Assembly (NCBI RefSeq): GCF_003473485.1
Contig: NC_053046.1
Coordinates: forward strand, 5,714,001-5,778,000
Source of the DNA: Medicago truncatula
Taxonomy: Eukaryota; Streptophyta; Magnoliopsida; Fabales; Fabaceae
Length of the DNA: 64,000 nt
Reading direction: 5' to 3'
Both the position numbers and the translations under genes were made by a program. The notes below the pieces were generated by a model. That model did no database searches and was not told the DNA's origin. It saw only the letters and a list, made by a program, of their open reading frames with translations. This document shows positions 1-10,529 of the stretch, piece after piece; the first letter of the stretch is position 1, and the number at the start of each line of letters is the position of its first letter.

Positions 1-800
1 ATTATGGCGATTCTCTTTGTAACGGATTTTTGTTGGTTCGCGCTGTGTGTGCCCGCTTAAATTTTTTGTTGCACGCACGCTCGCGCTGATTTGAACTTTT
101 GCACGTACAATGTTTTTTGTTCAGACACGGCTATTAATTTCAGTCAAAAGAGAAAAGCAGAAAAGACAATGCTATTCATATTTATTTTTAATAACAATGC
201 TATTATTTTATTTTTTTTAATAACAATTCTATTAATTTTTTTTTTTTTTTTGAGAGAACAATTCTATTAATTTAGATACTTCAAATAAATAAACAAATAT
301 TTTTAAAAACAAAAGTAAAATAACAAAGTTTCTTTTTTTTCCACGAAAAAGTAATTTTTTTTAGACAATAACAAATAATTTCTAAAATATATAATAAATT
401 ATATTTTAGTTTTTTTTCTATTTTTTTAAGGATATTTTTTATCGGAGAGCCTAGTGATTAAAATTCTCTTTTAGAATCTGGGTCTTAAACTTTGACTCTT
501 ACATATAACAATGCATCGTCTATGGTAATTGAGCAATGCTCGTGAAGACAGTTATTTCTATTAAAATGTTAGGAATTAAAGATATATTTTTTGCATATGT
601 TTTAAAGATAAAAACGGCATATTTAAAATTATTTATTGTTTTTATATATTTTAGGAATTAGATGGGAAACAAAAAATGAGAGATTATTAGTATTGATTAA
701 ACAAAGGAAAATGTTAAACTTAACGAAATATTCCCACACATAAGACAGTTGTAATGTTTTTATTGGCTTGACTTATCTCGTGACAATTATATTCATACAT
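1..800. other. AT-rich intergenic DNA, no gene seen
   Basis: This stretch is dominated by poly-T and A/T runs (about 180-440) and has no open frame of note. Around 445-530 there is a weak resemblance to tRNA-derived SINE remnants found elsewhere in the window (a 'cctagtgattaaaatt' motif followed by a short T-rich tail). I see nothing else in it. Confidence 0.5.
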
Positions 801-985
801 AATGGTGTGTTTGGTAGAAGAGAACTTGCAAATAGAGAAATGGGGGAGGGAGAGAGGGAGAGAGAGAGAGAGAGAGAGAGTCATAATGGTGTGTTTGGTA
901 GAAGAGAACTTGCAAATAGAGAAATGGGGGAGGGAGAGAGAGGGGGGAGGGAGAGAGGGAGAGAGGGAGAGAGGGAGAGAGTCAT
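801..985 (+). repeat. Tandem duplication with GA-rich microsatellite
   Basis: A segment beginning 'aatggtgtgtttggtagaag' occurs at about 801 and again at about 885, each copy ending in a run of gagagaggga-type repeats. The period is about 84 bp. The open frames here (ERERERE peptides) come from the GA repeat and are not genes. Confidence 0.85.
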
Positions 986-1057
986 GTTATCGTGTGTGGT
1001 TTAGCATAGAAAAATACAAGAGATATAAAAACTTATAAGAATCGCAAGGAAACATTT

Positions 1058-1428
1058 GATTTTGACCTAATTGACACTTTCTTCCATGACAAGCGTTATC
1101 AAAAAGTAGTAGTAGATTCACTTCATTTGAAAGATGTTGAGGTTGTTTATTTACTAAATAACAACCAGATTTTTAATGATATTCCTAATGTGGTTGTTTG
1201 TGACTTGCAGCATGTCAAATCAGCTTTAGTTTAAGAGGCTTTTGGCACTTCTAAATGGTGTGAACTCCAACATGTCAAATTTTAATGTAAATGTTATTCA
1301 TAAGAATCGACTTGCAAATTTGAAGACTTACAAGAAGAAATAACTACTATTGTCAAATCAATTGTTGATCGTAGTAGTTTCTCTATGGTTGTTTCTAAAT
1401 CTACCTGATTACCCGCTCTTTTTTAAAG
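1058..1428 (+). pseudogene. Degenerate open stretch of unknown origin, cut by a hAT insertion
   Basis: One frame starting at 1058 is open for about 58 codons, then continues with a few stops up to the hAT insertion site at 1429-1436. It has mixed, non-repetitive composition, unlike its surroundings. I do not recognise the family. The sequence beyond the hAT element (from 5174) also has a short open stretch, but on the minus strand, so continuity is not established. It could be an old coding fragment or chance. Confidence 0.25.
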
Positions 1429-1764
1429 GTACCAACTAGGGGTGGCAATATGATCCATGAGATCCATATCCATCCAATCTATCCACTACAAAATCCATCC
1501 AATCCATCCATCAAACAAAAAAATTTGTTAATGGATTGGATTTGATCCATCCATTAAAAACTATGGATGGATTTGATCCATCCACCTTATTTTAAAAATC
1601 CAATGGATCACCTCTTTAAATTAAAAAAAAGTCCAGTGGATATCTTCAAAAAACATTACTCTTTTTTATTTAAAAAAATTATATTTTTGATCATCACCTT
1701 TTTTTTTAACTAAACTATTTTTTTTAATAATTAAATCATCTCTCTCCCACTTTTTTTAATTTCA

Positions 1765-2333
1765 AAAACAGCTTATTCATGCAAAACAACTTATTTATGC
1801 AAGATAACTTATTACGATCACATTTTCAAAAATAACTTATTCAAAACAACTTAATTATGCAAAACAGCTTATTACGATCTCATTTTCAAAAACAGCTTAT
1901 TTATACAAAATAGCTTATTATGATCTCATTTTCAAAAACAGCTTATTCAAAACAACTTAATTATGCAATACAGCTTATTATGATCTCATTTTCAAAAACA
2001 GCTTATTCATGCAAAACAACTTATTTATGCAAAACAGCTTATTACAATCTCATTTTCAAAAACAGCTTATTCAAAACAACTTATTTATGCAAAACAACTT
2101 ATTACGATCTCATTTTCAAAAACAGCTTATTTATGCAAAACAACTTATTAATATCTCATTTTCAAAAACAGCTTATTCAAAACAACTTAATTATGCAAAA
2201 CAGCTTATTATGATCTCATTTTCAAAAACAGCTTATTCAAAACAACTTATTTATGCAAAACAGCTTATTATGATCTCATTTTCAAAAACAGCTTATTCAA
2301 AACAGCTTATTTATGCAAAACAACTTATTTTTA
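1765..2333 (+). repeat. 60-bp tandem array A (direct orientation)
   Basis: A unit built from 'gatctcattttcaaaaaca', 'gcttattcaaaacaactta' and 'tttatgcaaaacagctta' recurs about nine times, with exact 60-bp spacing in the part from about 2040 on and some shorter units before that. The repeat lacks stops in some frames, which creates repetitive peptides that are not genes. Confidence 0.9.
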
Positions 2334-3824
2334 TTTATGATGATCTCTATACCACTTCAAATAGCGGATGATTATTTATTTCTTCAAGTAATAGTGTTCT
2401 CAACTATTCGGTGAAAAGACTAGTATATACAGAGAGAGTGTGTGTGAGGCGGTGGGTTTATTTTATTAACAAGTGGAGGCGTGGGGTTAAGAAGCTAGGA
2501 TTGGTTTGGTTTAATTTTTTACCATTACGAAAAGAGTCATGCTAATCAGTATCCATAAGTCGATTAAAAACAAGTTTTAAGTAGAAAATAACACTTTTTT
2601 ACACTTTTGAGGAATTGATTACATAAATTTCAATGCAATAATACTATATTTGCATTCTTAATCAGTGTTTCGGGCATTGGTTAGCATTTGTCTTACGAAA
2701 ATAAGGATATGTCCACAAGCCCTAGAAAGCCAAAATTGTGAGGTCAGATGTCGTGACTGGAGTTCAAACTTCAGCTCTTACATTTATGTGAATTTCTACT
2801 GATTTTGTCATGCTAAAAAAAACAAGGTGATATGAAATAAGCCAATTTGGGAGTATACTATGGGCACACATGTAAACCGATCATAAGGTCAGATTTTTTT
2901 ATGAAAATCTATTCCATTTTTTGACAAGTTTGATGAAAATCTGTTTCATATCCTTCACATTTTACAACCAAATATTATACAAAATAAATTAATTTTTACA
3001 ACCAAAATAAATAAATTCATATCCTCCACATTGTACAAAATAAATTAATTACAACCAAAATAAAGGGACCAAAAATGAAATTAATCCTAAACTTTCTAAC
3101 TATACGATGAACATGAAGTGTATTTGGTTCTATTGTGAACGAAATTAATTTTATTCGAACAAATTCAAACATGTTAAAATATTTAATTCATCCACAAAAA
3201 TGTAAATTCAAGAACTAACTTAAATGTAAATTAAAGTCAAATATATTGTGAAGAAACAAAAAATATTTGATTGTGCAAGAAGACACTTTGATCTCAACAA
3301 TCAACTCGTTCCTGGCAACAATATGTTATATTCTATCTTACTTTTTTTGCTACAAGAAAAACAATCTTGTTGACAGCATATGACTTGTATATAGTGTGGT
3401 TTTTTAAATTTGTGATCTTGATGAGACAACATATGACTTATATATCTCCTTCAAAAAAAAAAATGACTTATATATAGTATTGTTTTTAAATTTTTCTGAA
3501 CAAATTTTATTTTGTCTATATATATGATCAAATAATTTTTTGAAAATGTAGAAGTGAAGAGAAAGTAGCAAACTTATTGACAAAATTCATTGCAGTTGAA
3601 GTGTTGAAGAAGCTAAGAGGCTTAATGGGGATGAGATCAATATCTTTTCCCCTTGCTAAGTGTGTGTTTGGTATGGCGGTGGCGAGAATTGATTTTGATA
3701 GAATGGAGTTTGAAAGAATTGATTTTGGTTAAAAGTGAGTTTGGTGTGAATTGCTTTATGTTTGGATACGCTTATTACAAGTGATTTTTATGAGTAGATA
3801 TTGTTTGGATAGTTTGAATAAAAA

Positions 3825-4195
3825 TTGATTTATGCAAAACAACTTATTAATATCTCATTTTCAAAAACAGCTTATTCAAAACAACTTAATTATGCAAAAC
3901 AACTTATTGTGATCTCATTTTCAAAAAAAGCTTATTCAAAACAGCTTATTTATGCAAAACAGCTCATTATGATCTCATTTTCAAAAACAGCTTATTCAAA
4001 ACAGCTTATTTATGCAAAACAGCTTATTACGATCTCATTTTCAAAAATAACTTATTCTAAACAACTTAATTATGCAAAACAGCTTATTACGATCTCATTT
4101 TCAAAAACAGCTTATTCATGCAAAACAACTTATTTATGCAAAACAACTTATTACAATCTCATTTTCAAAAACAGCTTTTTCGAAACAGCTTAGAA
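3825..4195 (+). repeat. 60-bp tandem array B (direct orientation)
   Basis: About six units of the same 60-bp repeat as at 1765-2333, in the same orientation. It meets the inverted array C at about 4195-4200 with almost no spacer ('cagcttagaataagctg'). Confidence 0.9.
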
Positions 4196-4975
4196 TAAGC
4201 TGTTTTGCATAATTAAGCTATTTTGAATAAGCTGTTTTTGAAAATGAGATCATAATAAGCTGTTTTGCATAATTAAGCTGTTTCTGAAAAAGAGATCAAA
4301 ATAAGTTGTTTTGCATAAATAAGCTGTTTTTGAAAATGAGATCATAAAAAGTTATTTTGCATAATTAAGCTGTTTTGAACAAGTTGTTTCTGAAAATGAG
4401 ATCGAAATAAGTTGCTTTGCATAAATAAGCTGTTTTGAATAAGTTGTTTTTCAAAATGAGATCATAATAAGTTGTTTTGCATAATTAAGCTGTTTTTAAA
4501 AATGAAATCATAATAAGCTGTTTTGCATAATTAAGCTGTTTTGAATAAGCTGTTTTTGAAAATGAGATCATAATAAGCTATTTTGTATAAATAAGCTGTT
4601 TTGAATAAGCTGTTTCTGAAAAAGAGATCGAAATAAGTTGTTTTGCATAAATAAGTTGTTTTTGAAAATGAGATCATAATAAGCTATTTTGCATAATTAA
4701 GCTGTTTTTGAAAATGAGATCGAAATAAGTTGTTTTGCATAAATAAGATGTTTTGAATAAGCTGTTTTTGAAAATGAGATCATAATAAGCTGTTTTGCAT
4801 AAATAAGCTAGTTCTGAAAATGAGATCGAAATAAGCTGTTTTGCATAAATAAGATGTTTTGAATAAGTTGTTTTTGAAAATGAGATAAGAATAAGTTGTT
4901 TTGCATAAATAAGCTGTTTTTTAAAACGAGACCGTAATAAGTTATTTTGTCTAAGATAAGTTTTTTTATAATACA
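4196..4975 (-). repeat. 60-bp tandem array C (inverted orientation)
   Basis: About thirteen units of the 60-bp repeat in the opposite orientation (reading 'tttttgaaaatgagatc' on the plus strand). With array B it makes a long, nearly spacer-free inverted repeat that could fold into a hairpin with stem of roughly 370 bp. Confidence 0.9.
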
Positions 4976-5547
4976 CCTATCAAAAAAATTAATACACTTT
5001 AAAAAAAATAATACACCTATCAAAAAAAAATTACACTTTAAAAAAAATTATAAACTTAAATTATTGGATCGGATGGATTATCCATATGAACTAATGGATC
5101 TTTTTTGATCCATCCATTAGGATCCAAATCCATATCCATCCAATCCATCCATTTTGTCATCCCTAGTACCAACTTAGTCACATATGTGACTATTTTTAAT
5201 TGAAGAGGCACCAAGTCCTTGAACTTGAGATCTATGTCCTTTACACGTGCCAATTCTATCATAGTAGAATTTTTCTTTCCCTGAGTGCCATATAATACTT
5301 GTTAGTGCTTTTGCTTTTTAAGTATTAGTCTCATGAATATATTTAAAAGCCATATGAGGGCCATATAATTTACCGCTATTACGTGCAACAATCACGTTAG
5401 AAAGTTTAGGCTAGCACATTGTGACTCACTACGTAATTCCTCCTCTCTCTCTCCCTCTTTATTGGATAAGATTTCACTATTTTAAAGTGAATAGGCGGTG
5501 AATAAGAAAACTATTAAAACATTGATCTTATTTATAAAAAAATATTA

Positions 5548-6034
5548 CTCCTCCGTTCATGAATTAGTGACTATTTGTAAAAAAAAAAATTGTCCTAAAA
5601 TAATTGACCTTCTCAAATTTTAAAGCAAAATTTGACAATTTCACCCTTTATAATTGCTTGTATGGTCTCCATGTAAAAAAAGTGTGTCAGTTACTGCTCC
5701 ATTGAGTGCCAAGCATGCTTAAGTTACTACTTCACCTAGCTAATCCAATACTCCACAGGAACAACCAATAGAAGAGTATCACATAATTAAGCATTGTCTA
5801 GCATGAAAAATTGGCCAATAACGTGAACTGCAAAACGGCTGAGGAAATAGACAGTCACACAACATACGAAATAAATACTCATCCCATCCATAACAACTTT
5901 GCAAAAAATACTCATCCCACAAAATAATAATAAGGGCAATTCAGAAAAAATATCACTTTCTTTCTTTCATCTTTACATTTTTCTTAATCTGTGTGGAATG
6001 GTCAAGTAGGTCATTTATTCAGGGACGGAGGGAG
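5548..6034. mobile_element. Stowaway-like MITE
   Basis: The left end reads CTCCTCCGTTCATGAA and the right end, reverse-complemented, CTCCCTCCGTCCCTGAA, with TA at both borders (5546-5547 and 6035-6036). CTCCCTCCG termini with TA target duplication are typical of Stowaway (Tc1/mariner-derived) MITEs. No coding content is visible. Confidence 0.75.
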
Positions 6035-6221
6035 TACAACTTTTAAAATGTAATTATTGTTTTAAAGACTTTTCTACCATCCATTTAGTGTTTGTCATTT
6101 TAATATTAGTGAGTGTATTTGTTTCATTCAACAAATTTCAATAATTAATGACTACATTTTAATTTTTTATTTTTCTTCTTATCAAAGGTAGTAGTGCAAA
6201 AGTGACTCCAAGAAAAATGTA

Positions 6222-6492
6222 CTCCCTCCGGTCTCAAATGTAGGGGAAAAAAAAAAGCACATCAATTAAAAAAATGAATTGATTACATTGAAATCATGTT
6301 AAAAAATGTACAACTTTCTAATTTTGCCCTTGTCATGTTTTAGTAATAATTAATAAAAGTGACTTTTGAACTCATGGAGATAGGGTAAAATTGGAATAGT
6401 AGCATTTATTAGGTTGCTTTTACTATACTTTTTCTTACATTTGAGACCACAATTTTTTTTGTTTTTTTCCCTACATTTGAGACCGGAGGGAG
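6222..6492. mobile_element. Stowaway-like MITE
   Basis: Near-perfect inverted ends CTCCCTCCGGTCTCAAATG are bordered by TA at 6220-6221 and 6493-6494. It is 271 bp with A/T-rich interior and no coding content. It lies about 600 bp upstream of the CGLD27 start. Confidence 0.85.
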
Positions 6493-7100
6493 TAATTAAA
6501 TTTGAATGCGCACTAGGTAATCACTACCTTACTTTTTGGACAAGTTACACAATGAAAACTTTGAAAGTGGAGATCTGTCTTGCTGTTCCTTAGCTAATTA
6601 ATCATGCTCGTTCCTATTGTGTGGAAGCAACAATAACTCGTAAAAAATTGCGTGCAAAAAAACAGTATCCACGTTGCTCAAGCAACATTCCACTCGAATG
6701 TCTTGGACCACAAAAATATAAAGTGCACAAAATAAATTAGATTCGGATAATCTAAGTACTCCTAAGGACGTTAACCGCATCAGATGAACGGTGAATAAGA
6801 AGCACACGTGGACGAGAAGCTTTGTCCACATAATAACGAAGTGGCAAGGCTCTCTCTAGTTCTCTATGAAAAAATATCTAGAAAATATGCACAAACATTA
6901 TTTACTTGCCCTCCTACACGTAAATAATTTATGTGGTCCTGGTACGAAGACACAAAAATAATTACAAATAATTGGTTTTAATCAGTGCATAATATCAATT
7001 CTTTCCTCCTCTTCCTTCTCCCAGTAAAGAATTGAACACCACCTTGTTTTTTTTTTTTTTTGGTTTAGTTATATGCTTACTATTAAAATTCAACAAGCAA

Positions 7101-9627
7101 ATGATTAGACTAAATTTTCACTGTTCTCTAATTCCAACTGCAAGACAAACTAAACCAGGAAGCAACCATGGTTCGTTCATCATCCAAAATCCAAGAGCTT
7201 CAAAATTTTCTCAACAGGTTTCCATTAAAGTTAAGGCCGTAAAAGGTGAGATGAATGGAGAAACAAGTGGATCTTCAGGAGGTAGCTGGGATCCTGGGTT
7301 GGAAATTGAAGTTCCTTTTGAGCAAAGACCGGTATGTATGTAGCCAACTACTGAATGGCAGCAATAAATTGTTTTATTTTGAATTTTGATGACACTCCAA
7401 ATAAACTTGATATTGCATGGTGTAATAGGATATTCCATTTGGACTGAGAGGTCAAAAAGATCAGAGATAGAAAGGAAATAGAGAGAGGGAGAAATGAGGA
7501 GGAATGTAAAAGAAAACATTAGAAAAAAGGAATAAGAAAAAATCAAAATATTGAATTATGTGTAATATTAGAGTATGAATATTGAATTTCATGGCTGAAC
7601 CTAGCCATCAGAAAGCATGACAGTTAGTGAGTTTCATATCCCTGCACACACATACAAACTGAAACGGTTGATGCGAAGTAATAAGAATATACTATTAGTT
7701 AACATGATTGTCCCACTCAAAAGTGTTTCTTTGAACATCTCATGCTAACTTGGAATATGTCATGGTCTAATAGGTAAATGAGTACTCATCTTTGAAGGAT
7801 GGAATGCTGTATTCATGGGGCGAACTGGGTCCAGGGTCGTTCTTTCTTCGCCTTGGAGGTCTCTGGTTGGCAGTGTTCACAGTGCTTGGAGCACCAATTG
7901 CAGCTGCAAGCTTTAGTCCTTCTAGAGTAAGTGTGAATTTTAAAGTATATGTGTATAATGATTGGGATATCAAGTAAGTAACAATAATGCATGCATATAT
8001 AAGTGTAATATGAGCTGCACACAACTGACACAAACACGAAAACATTTATAATGTTGCTCATAAAATTTTCTTCTGTGTTGTTGTTACCTTACAGGAGCCT
8101 CTGAGATTTATACTAGCTGCTGGAACAGGAACACTCTTCATTGTGTCTTTGATTGTCTTGAGGATATATCTGGTGCGTTCTAATCCTCTTTTTCATGTTC
8201 ACATCCCAATCATTTCATACTGGGGATCATGGGGTTAGCAAGGCTGAGAGATCCAAACAAATTTGTCCTAGCGTAGTACATCATGAATTCAAAATCTTGT
8301 TGCATTTAACAGAGAGGGAACTCCCTTCTTAGTCACAAACACTCTTTATGTTGTTTCCGGAATGTGGTGTCTAATGTCTTTTTCAACCCATTATAATTTA
8401 TTCGCTGTTCACACTAACTATAACCGATATCATTGTGTTGAGCTTGCAACTTCACATGTAAAGAACTGTCTGGTTAAGATAATAATTGGATTACAATGCA
8501 GGGGTGGAGTTATGTTGGTGATAGGCTTCTGTCTGCAGTCATTCCTTACGAAGAAAGTGGATGGTACGACGGACAGATGTGGGTCAAGCCACCCGAGGTT
8601 AGTCTCTTAACTCTCATTTACATCTTCCTCTTTTACCTAAAAGTAAAAGGAACAAAAGTCCATCTGAAGACTTCACCTGCACAAAACCATATTCAAGGTG
8701 TAGATTCACTGGGCCATAGCAAGTAGGAAATAAGTACTCGACAAAATCAATTACTGGTTTTTTTAGCACAAGACAAGACCATTGGTAAAGGCTAATTTGA
8801 GACCGATCAGATGAAAAAGTCCAAAGAGAATAAAAAATAGGTTAGGACCTTTTGCCTTTCAAATTGTAAGAGATGGTTCTTCACTAAGCAACAAGCAGTC
8901 TATTCAAAATTGGTGAACGTGAAAGATACATGAAATAAAGTGTAGTTGAAATGTAACAAACTAAAACTACGAAAAGAACCAGCAACATGCTTCATTTCTT
9001 TAATTTCGGGCCCTGTAACTGAGATCCTAGTTTTCTTTGCAGATCCTAGCTCGTGATAGATTGTTGGGCTCTTACAAGGTACAAGACATCTCAAAGTATA
9101 GCATTGCATAAACTCATTAAGCTGAATAATTAGGATGCAGGGTAGAAGAGCAATATGCTAAACTTGTTTCTTGCTGCATGATTCACATATATTCTATGTC
9201 TCCAGGTTAAACCAGTTGTTAAACTGCTGAAGCAAACTCTAGTTGGGACTGGAGCATTGCTTGTTACCGGAGTTATGCTATTTATCTTTGCTACACCAGT
9301 GGAGAATTTTCTTCATTCTACCTTTACCACAGAAGAAAATAAATCAACCGTTCAAGTTCCCAAGGTCAACACAAAGTACAACCTAAGGTAAGGAAAAACA
9401 AGATCCTACAATATCTTCAGGAGTACTTCCACCATATTGTTGAAACTTTTAATGTGTACTGTAGAAAGGAGGAGTTGCTTAAATTGCCTGCAGATGTGAA
9501 AGCGGACGACAATCTTGCAGCTGCTGCTGCTGAGGCTGCAGATGGAAGACCAGTATACTGTAGAGATAGGTTTTATCGAGCATTAGCAGGAGGCCAGTAC
9601 TGCAAATGGGAGGATCTGCTAAAGTAA
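7101..9627 (+). CDS. CGLD27: CGLD27-like chloroplast protein (DUF1230, Ycf36-type)
   Basis: Seven exons join in frame: 7101-7331, 7774-7926, 8095-8172, 8502-8597, 9043-9078, 9206-9387 and 9465-9627 (312 aa), all with GT-AG borders. The first ATG in frame is at 7101; the open frame further upstream has no ATG. Residues 1 to about 55 are rich in Ser, Arg and Lys and poor in acids, as in a chloroplast transit peptide. The conserved core begins at about residue 71 (VPFEQRPVNEY) and includes SWGELGPGSFFLRLGG and GWSYVGDRLLSAVIPYEESG. Three hydrophobic segments lie near 106-124, 133-154 and 209-229, suggesting a plastid membrane protein. The family, conserved in green plants and diatoms with cyanobacterial Ycf36 relatives, is poorly understood; a link to iron homeostasis has been reported for Arabidopsis. 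It is convergent with the J-domain gene downstream. Confidence 0.92.
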
Positions 9628-10529
9628 AGAACAAAAAGGAGACACACGTGATTTCATATAGTAAAAGCAGTTTATTATTTGTTACATTTCGCAACTCTAT
9701 GGCCAAGGCATTATTCTATTAGTTAAGAAATCCATTCAATGTAGTCAAAGTAAAAGCAAACAATGCCTAAAATAGATAACTAAAGATCACATGGAGCAAT
9801 AACAAAATCATATGACGTGAAGAAAAATAAAGACTCCAATATATAGGCAGATAAACAGGTCGACGTGCAATGCAAGTTCCATATGCATGTTACGACACAA
9901 GTCCGTGGAAGCAGGATAAGATTATACATATTTAATATGCCATGTGTTATAATAACGAAGAAAACTACAGGAAATTTGTCAGCTCCGAGTTTATTATGGA
10001 TGAAATTCTTTGTGAAACAATTAGCTTTCATAATACTTGCCAATATGAACAATTTTTTGTTTTGGGACATTTAGGCATTTGTAAAGGTATGGGAAATATA
10101 TAGAAATCAATAGATGTATATCCACAAAGATTCAGTCTTCTCTTGCATAACAATTCTAAGGCAAGTAGCTACAGAGAGCATTTTTTACAACAATGTTGTG
10201 CAACTATCTCCAGGCAAGGCACGGAAGCTAGTCCTTGACCGATTGAGACATTGAGTTCAGTATTTGGCCAATAGACCACAGCACCAGGAAGGTCAAAAGA
10301 TGAATTTTCTCCAACCATGTAGATAAGACTACGTGAGGCCTCTAATTTACCTTTCAGTACTAGCAGAGCATCTGTCCAAACAGTCAGTGTGTAGCTGTAA
10401 ATGGACAAGGAAATCTTCTACAATCACAAAATAGAGATTGTTAAAAAGAAATCAGCTGATATGTCCTAATTGAGCTAGCAATGACTCGTTTAATTTATTG
10501 ACAGTGCATAAGGCTAATAGATATACTAC
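9628..10529. other. Intergenic region between convergent genes
   Basis: This holds the 3' untranslated regions of CGLD27 (+) and the J-domain gene (-). On the minus strand GTAGTA follows directly after the stop at 10530 and a good acceptor (TTGTGATTGTAG) lies near 10420, so the J-domain gene may have a 3'-UTR intron. A 79-codon open frame on the minus strand at 10408-10169 resembles no family I know. Confidence 0.4.

Larger units (their letters stand above)
1437..5165. mobile_element. Non-autonomous hAT transposon, 3.7 kb
   Basis: The ends are inverted: left TAGGGGTGGCAA, right (reverse complement) TAGGGATGACAA, followed inward on both sides by repeats of 'ggatccatatccatccaat' type. It is flanked by a perfect 8-bp direct repeat GTACCAAC at 1429-1436 and 5166-5173. 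TAGGG termini with an 8-bp target duplication are the established hallmark of the hAT superfamily. No transposase is visible. The interior holds three arrays of a 60-bp repeat and, at about 3660-3820, the start of another mobile repeat ('gtgtgtttggtatggcggtgg'). Confidence 0.85.

Noticed and set aside
1765-4975. Possible CRISPR-like array
   Set aside because: The whole 60-bp unit is repeated without unique spacers, the host is a plant, and the arrays sit inside a hAT transposon.
1920-4976. Several open frames of about 100 codons with QNNLLRSHFQKQ-type repeats
   Set aside because: They are translations of the 60-bp tandem repeat in different frames and strands, with no start or codon signature of a gene.
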